8,253 bases of DNA from assembly GCA_049287505.1 (NCBI GenBank), contig JBAQFY010000254.1, forward strand, positions 1 to 8,253, given 5' to 3'. Under the pieces are notes generated by a model. It did no database searches. It had not been told where the DNA came from and was given only the letters and a program-made list of their open reading frames with translations. Both the position numbers and the translations under genes were made by a program. The stretch is from NIOZ-UU13 sp049287505. GTDB lineage: Bacteria; Planctomycetota; Phycisphaerae; Sedimentisphaerales; Anaerobacaceae. Each line of letters opens with the position of its first letter. Positions within the stretch are counted from its first letter, which is position 1. Shown piece by piece: positions 5,661 to 8,253 of the stretch.

Positions 5661-5928
5661 GGGGGGTGGTCAAAATCGGAATGGGGGGTTCTCAAATTTC
5701 CCCAATTGAGCACCCAAGTTAAACTGATTGGTAACCTGATAATTGCTCAGGTACCGGATTTGCTTTAACAAGCAGTCCGTTTTTGTGGATGTGTACAAAA
5801 AAGTGATTAAGAAGATCGCTGAGCAACCATACAAACGGTGCGCGGGTTATTAGTGAGTGTGTTTAGGGAACAGGACGAAAATGGGGGGCATTAAAGACCC
5901 GGAAAAACGAATCGTCTGGTATGGGGGG
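5661..5928. repeat. G-rich direct repeats resembling IS21-type terminal repeats
   Basis: GGGGGGTGGTCAAAATCGG (5661-5679) is followed 22 bp later by GGGGGGTTCTCAAATTTCC (5683-5701). Two more ATGGGGGG sites lie at 5881 and 5921, 40 bp apart. Repeated GGGGTGGTCA-like blocks near an end are characteristic of IS21-family elements, as far as I recall that family. No istA or istB gene is present, so at most this is a solo relic. A short open stretch (5743-5853, no start codon) between the blocks contains VDVYKKVIKKIAEQPYKRC and is not enough to call a gene. The mobile-element reading is tentative. Confidence 0.3.
5730..5755 (+). other. Leader hairpin upstream of the first PEP-CTERM gene
   Basis: GGTAACCTGA (5730-5739) pairs with TCAGGTACC (5747-5755) as nine base pairs with one bulged A and a 7-nt loop. 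TTGCTCAG (5743-5750) also has its complement CTGAGCAA at 5819-5826, so two alternative pairings are possible. A weak TGCTT/AAGCA hairpin followed by GTCCGTTTTT lies at 5761-5784. No known riboswitch was recognised. Confidence 0.33.
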
Positions 5929-5984
5929 ACCATAGCAAAAAAATACATTGTTGTTAAAGATTATAACACTTGGGGAGGAAGATG

Positions 5985-6743
5985 ATGAAGTTGAAGTTCT
6001 TAATATCAGTAGTTTTCTGTACAGCGGTTGTTCTGGTTCTTCCATCCGCAGCAAAAGCCACTCCTGTTGGAACTGTGGATATAGCATTTGTTAGTCATGG
6101 TGCCAATGACTTAGTTGAGGCTTGGGCTGCGGGCAATGAAGGTGCTCCGGGCTATGCGGGAGTTTATATGCTCGAGAAGAGCTACGGCATGAATGAAGGC
6201 AAAATTTGGCCCGACGGCCCAATTGGTGTTTTCTGCATTGAATGGTCGGAAATAGTCTCAAGCAACACATTGACGTATGACGTGATTATGCCGGAGGACG
6301 GACCTGTGCCAACGACACTTTTAGAAGGTACAATGGGCCTTACCAAGGCCAAATATCTGCAGGAGCTGTGGGGCAGGTACTTCGACCCATCCTGGGTGGG
6401 CAGCGGCCCATTTACATACGAGCAAAATACCAAGGCCGCGGCTTTTGGGGCAGCCGTATGGGAGATAGTTCACGAAGACCTTCCCATGACCTCGTTAGGT
6501 TGGGATGTCACGGTCGATGGCTCTGCCGGTAATCGTGGTTTCCGCGTCACGTATCTTGATACAGATTTGGCCAATTATATGCTGCACACTCTTGATGGTA
6601 CCGGCCCAAGGGCGGACCTGCGAGTCTTTAGCTACAACGGACAACAGGACTACCTTGTGGAAGTACCGGAACCAGCAACAATAGCTCTGCTTGGCTTTGG
6701 ATGTGTGCTAAGCTTGCTGCGCAGGAAAAGGTGCTCTACGTAA
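5985..6743 (+). CDS. PEP-CTERM surface protein with thioester-domain-like layout, 252 aa
   Basis: The ATG at 5985 is preferred to 5982 and to an upstream TTG (5970) because GGAGG (5974-5978) then has a 6-nt spacing, as at 2305. Residues 1-25 are a signal peptide (MKLKFLISVVFCTAVVLVLP, cleavage after AKA). The mature part has FCIEW with Cys84, then YLQELWGRYFDPSW, then AAAFGAAVWEIVHE (151-164). This order matches thioester-forming surface domains, in which a Cys after strand one is crosslinked to a Gln four residues before the conserved Trp. Here that position is Gly155, so the bond should not form. The tail VPEPATIALLGFG plus hydrophobic stretch plus RRKR (227-249) is a PEP-CTERM signal, recognised and cleaved by an exosortase during export to the surface; the exosortase is not in this window. 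Its role is probably at the cell envelope; the ligand is unknown. Confidence 0.9.
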   Translation: MKLKFLISVVFCTAVVLVLPSAAKATPVGTVDIAFVSHGANDLVEAWAAGNEGAPGYAGVYMLEKSYGMNEGKIWPDGPIGVFCIEWSEIVSSNTLTYDVIMPEDGPVPTTLLEGTMGLTKAKYLQELWGRYFDPSWVGSGPFTYEQNTKAAAFGAAVWEIVHEDLPMTSLGWDVTVDGSAGNRGFRVTYLDTDLANYMLHTLDGTGPRADLRVFSYNGQQDYLVEVPEPATIALLGFGCVLSLLRRKRCST

Positions 6744-6805
6744 ACGAATATGCAGGAGGGCTGATGCGGCCTTCTCTACCGCCACGCCCTTGCCTTTTAC
6801 AACCC

Positions 6806-6994
6806 GGTAAGAAATTTTTGGAAGGTAAGAAAGATTTTTGTAAATCTATTAACAAGACTAACCAAGAACGAAAGGCCGACCATGTGGGTGGTCGGCAGAA
6901 AGGGGGGGGCACTTATAAGAGACAATTGCCAACAAGCAAAGTAAGTAACTCAAGACCAAAGGATAATCAGAGCTGCTGCGGGCAGTCCGCAGCA
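6806..6994. other. Intergenic hairpins and short tandem repeat between the PEP-CTERM genes
   Basis: This spacer (6744-7046) holds three structures. A near-repeat GGTAAGAAATTTTTG / GGTAAGAAAGATTTTTG lies at 6806-6820 and 6824-6840. A perfect 8-bp hairpin GCCGACCA/TGGTCGGC (6875-6896, loop TGTGGG) is followed by AGAAA and eight G. A second 8-bp hairpin TGCTGCGG/CCGCAGCA (6974-6994, loop GCAGT) lies 52 nt before the next start codon. Neither hairpin has a T-run on the forward strand. The first may mark the 3' end of the upstream mRNA, and the second may belong to the leader of the 7047 gene. No clear promoter was found here. Confidence 0.4.
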
Positions 6995-7046
6995 CAAAGA
7001 TAAATCGGTTAGAAATTTAAAACATAAAATATCGGAGGGGAAAAAA

Positions 7047-7706
7047 ATGAAAAAAATTGTAATTATGATTCTCGCATTGGTGATTTGTGCCGGCACGCCG
7101 GCGTTGGCGACACCGACAATCGAGTTCAGTCCTAATCCAGACACCGCCGGAGGCTGGTTTTACGATGGGGCCAGCACGCTGAGCTTTAACCAGAATATCG
7201 CTATTGATAAAGGAATGGGCAGTAATTACGATGCCCTGGTCGGCTCATTGGTGCATATCCCCACTCTCATAGTCGGCGCAGGTGCAGGGGGCACCTATGA
7301 AGTCAAACCAATCGGCAGCCCAACCATCTCGATTACGAGCGCAGATGGGAGCGCAGTTTACTTAATGGGAACTCTTGCCGGTGGTGACCTGGTCCCGGTC
7401 GGGACGATAGCAGGAGGCTATACGAGCTTTAAGACAGATATCAGTAACCTCGTCGTAACAGACGCCGGCAAGGCGCTTGGTTCCGCGGCGTTGAATATGA
7501 TGCTTTACACGCAAACTCATGGACTTGATTTTGAACTGTCATTGCAGGGGGGCAGCGGAACCAACTATCGCAGCTTTGCCCAGATGTTAGCCGGCGGCTA
7601 TGTCGGCGGCAATGGCTTCAGCGGCGCCATGTCAATTCCTGAGCCGGCGACGATTGCTCTGCTGGGTCTTGGCTCTTTAACTTTATTAAGAAAACGCAAG
7701 GCGTAA
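7047..7706 (+). CDS. PEP-CTERM sorting-domain protein, 219 aa, function unknown
   Basis: The start at 7047 is preceded by GGAGGGG (7034-7040). Residues 1-21 form a signal peptide (MKKIVIMILALVICAGTPALA, 21 residues, cleavage before TPT). The mature region is Gly/Ser/Thr-rich and mostly beta-strand in character, with many Gly-Gly pairs (GAGAGG, LAGGDL, IAGGY, LAGGYVGGNG). It has no Cys outside the signal peptide and no catalytic motif I recognise. The tail IPEPATIALLGLG plus LTLL plus RKRK (197-218) is a standard PEP-CTERM signal, so after export it would be processed by an exosortase located elsewhere. It lies 303 bp after the other PEP-CTERM gene on the same strand but is probably transcribed separately or after a long spacer. 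An intrinsic terminator ends it. A surface or extracellular-matrix role is inferred from the sorting signal alone. Confidence 0.9.
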   Translation: MKKIVIMILALVICAGTPALATPTIEFSPNPDTAGGWFYDGASTLSFNQNIAIDKGMGSNYDALVGSLVHIPTLIVGAGAGGTYEVKPIGSPTISITSADGSAVYLMGTLAGGDLVPVGTIAGGYTSFKTDISNLVVTDAGKALGSAALNMMLYTQTHGLDFELSLQGGSGTNYRSFAQMLAGGYVGGNGFSGAMSIPEPATIALLGLGSLTLLRKRKA

Positions 7707-7733
7707 TATAATCCCGCCTTTTACCGGCTGCTG

Positions 7734-7766
7734 GGGCTGTGAGTATTAAGCTTACAGCCCTTTTTT
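7734..7766 (+). terminator. Strong intrinsic terminator of the 7047-7706 gene
   Basis: GGGCTGTGAG (7734-7743) pairs with CTTACAGCCC (7751-7760) in ten base pairs including one G-U, with a 7-nt loop, followed by six T (7761-7766). It begins 27 nt after the stop codon. Confidence 0.88.
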
Positions 7767-7826
7767 ATCGAGTAGCGAGGGCTGTTGTGTGCTGAAAAAA
7801 CTTTTCGCCGTGGGCCGATAAAAAAG
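7760..7826. other. 11-bp inverted repeat next to the terminator
   Basis: CTTTTTTATCG (7760-7770) has its exact reverse complement CGATAAAAAAG at 7816-7826, and the latter is flanked by GGGC and GCCC. On the reverse strand this gives GGGC followed by six T, so a reverse-reading terminator is possible, but a proper GC stem before it was not found. From here to 7944 only the inverted repeat CAGCAC/GTGCTG (7866-7871 and 7889-7894) stands out. Confidence 0.35.
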
Positions 7827-7944
7827 CCCGCCGCTTCACGCAGAAACCTTAGATACGTTTTTAAACAGCACCATTCCAATTTTTACTTGTGCTGAAACAC
7901 CTTTTGTGGTACAGTACATTTAGTATTTGGAGTGGAGGTTTTGT

Positions 7945-8115
7945 ATGTTTATATTTGGATTTATGCGGAGGTGTTTGCGTCAATTGTGGCGAACAAGCGG
8001 AAACCTGCATACCGGGATTGATTCCCATAGATGGGAAAGCAAGACCGAGTCTTTTAGAAGTTTGTCGAGAGAGCAATATTTAATTCCAGAGTTAAAAGAC
8101 AAGTACCCCAATTAG
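7945..8115 (+). CDS. Possible small hypothetical protein, 56 aa
   Basis: GGAGG (7934-7938) lies 6 nt before ATG 7945, the spacing used by the larger genes here. The peptide begins MFIFGFMRRCLRQLWR and ends QYLIPELKDKYPN. It is basic and Arg/Ser-rich with a short aromatic start but no real membrane segment. A possible promoter TTGTGC (7888-7893) with TACAGT (7910-7915) lies upstream, overlapping an inverted repeat. Against it: the last codons fall inside the hairpin that looks like the terminator of the reverse-strand gene on the right, another frame is open over much of the same stretch, and no family is recognised. An internal perfect inverted repeat TTCCCAT/ATGGGAA lies at 8022-8037. Confidence 0.33.
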   Translation: MFIFGFMRRCLRQLWRTSGNLHTGIDSHRWESKTESFRSLSREQYLIPELKDKYPN

Positions 8116-8136
8116 TATAACCTATCGGTACTTGTT
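8094..8136 (-). terminator. Hairpin terminator of the right-edge reverse gene
   Basis: GACAAGTACC (8098-8107) and GGTACTTGTT (8127-8136) form a 10-bp stem (nine perfect pairs plus one G-T) around a 19-nt loop. Read on the reverse strand it starts 4 nt after the stop codon at 8141 and is followed by TTTT (8097-8094). The short T-run makes it moderate in strength. Confidence 0.5.
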
Positions 8137-8140
8137 CTGC

Positions 8141-8253
8141 TTAGCCCCGGGGGTGTTGACATTCCACAGAAAAGCCTGTTTTTTCTTCACACAAATCCGC
8201 TAAACATACCTCTTTGCTTTGCACAGTCACATATTCACCTGCACTTGCGTTAC
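8141..8253 (-). CDS. C-terminal end of an unrecognised gene entering from the right edge
   Basis: Reading the reverse strand from the right edge, one frame is open for 36 codons (first full codon at 8251-8249) to TAA at 8143-8141. It reads NASAGEYVTVQSKEV, then CLADLCEEKTGFSVECQHPRG. The composition is protein-like, acidic, with three Cys and purine-rich first codon positions. A 10-bp hairpin with a short T-run follows directly, as expected for a gene end. The start and most of the gene lie outside, and 36 residues are too few to name a family. The main doubt is its length; an open frame of this size can occur by chance. Confidence 0.5.
   Translation of the reverse strand, partial: NASAGEYVTVQSKEVCLADLCEEKTGFSVECQHPRG

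Noticed and set aside
6905..6931. Sigma-54-like GGCAC...TTGCC upstream of the second PEP-CTERM gene
   Set aside because: The spacing between the GG and GC elements is far too long for a -24/-12 promoter.
6764..7003. Forward 79-codon ORF with GGAGGG upstream of ATG 6764
   Set aside because: It spans both perfect hairpins and a G8 run. It is a low-complexity Lys/Gln/Ser/Arg peptide with no family, and the Shine-Dalgarno is only 4 nt away. Better explained as spacer.
7889..8083. Forward 64-codon ORF with Cys pairs (CVNC)
   Set aside because: It starts at GTG without a ribosome-binding site. The overlapping frame from 7945 has a better start signal. The Cys pairs alone do not show a zinc ribbon.

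Overview
The window most likely comes from a Planctomycetota bacterium, probably class Phycisphaerae (Sedimentisphaerales-like). This is inferred from two secreted proteins ending in PEP-CTERM tails of the form PEPATIALLG..RR/RKR, a long tandem-95/cadherin-like repeat protein, roomy intergenic spaces with REP-like repeats, and moderate GC. The lineage is an inference; only the families are read directly.

Left part (1-2000). The 5' two thirds of ffh (SRP GTPase) run leftwards off the edge. It has a good reverse-strand promoter at 841-869, and a repeat-rich leader reaches almost to its start codon. Next come a doubtful 60-codon reverse ORF and a small forward gene at 1195-1611 that looks like a receiver-fold protein without the phosphorylation residues. 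A possible decayed reverse-strand coding remnant follows (1628-1835).

Centre (2000-4815). A candidate promoter, with a perfect 6-3-6 palindrome across its -10 box, opens a leader of about 270 nt. The leader carries a hairpin and a 33-codon ORF whose ribosome-binding region nearly copies that of the next gene. That gene encodes an 836-residue secreted protein: signal peptide, six cadherin/Ig-like repeats in the order A-A-A-B-A-B, one He_PIG-like domain and an unrecognised C-terminal domain.

Intergenic 4816-5984. There is no intact large gene here, but the region is not empty. A forward promoter and a hairpin plus T-run bracket a possible RNA of about 205 nt. On the opposite strand lie a 26-codon ORF with a strong Shine-Dalgarno and, upstream of it, the C-terminal 66 codons of an apparently truncated gene that runs into REP-like repeats. 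Further right are a second forward promoter and G-rich direct repeats resembling terminal repeats of IS21-type elements.

Right part (5985-8253). Two PEP-CTERM surface proteins follow. The first has a thioester-domain-like layout with the Cys kept and the expected Gln replaced by Gly. The second is unrecognised and is followed by a strong intrinsic terminator. Then come a possible 56-residue ORF and, from the right edge, the C-terminal end of a reverse-strand gene with its own hairpin terminator.

Taken together, this is a cell-surface/exported-protein region next to a housekeeping gene. PEP-CTERM proteins need an exosortase, which is not in this window. No CRISPR array, tRNA or rRNA was seen. 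The most unusual points are the small ORFs with strong start signals, the sense/antisense layout near 5000-5220, and the thioester-like protein that has lost its Gln.
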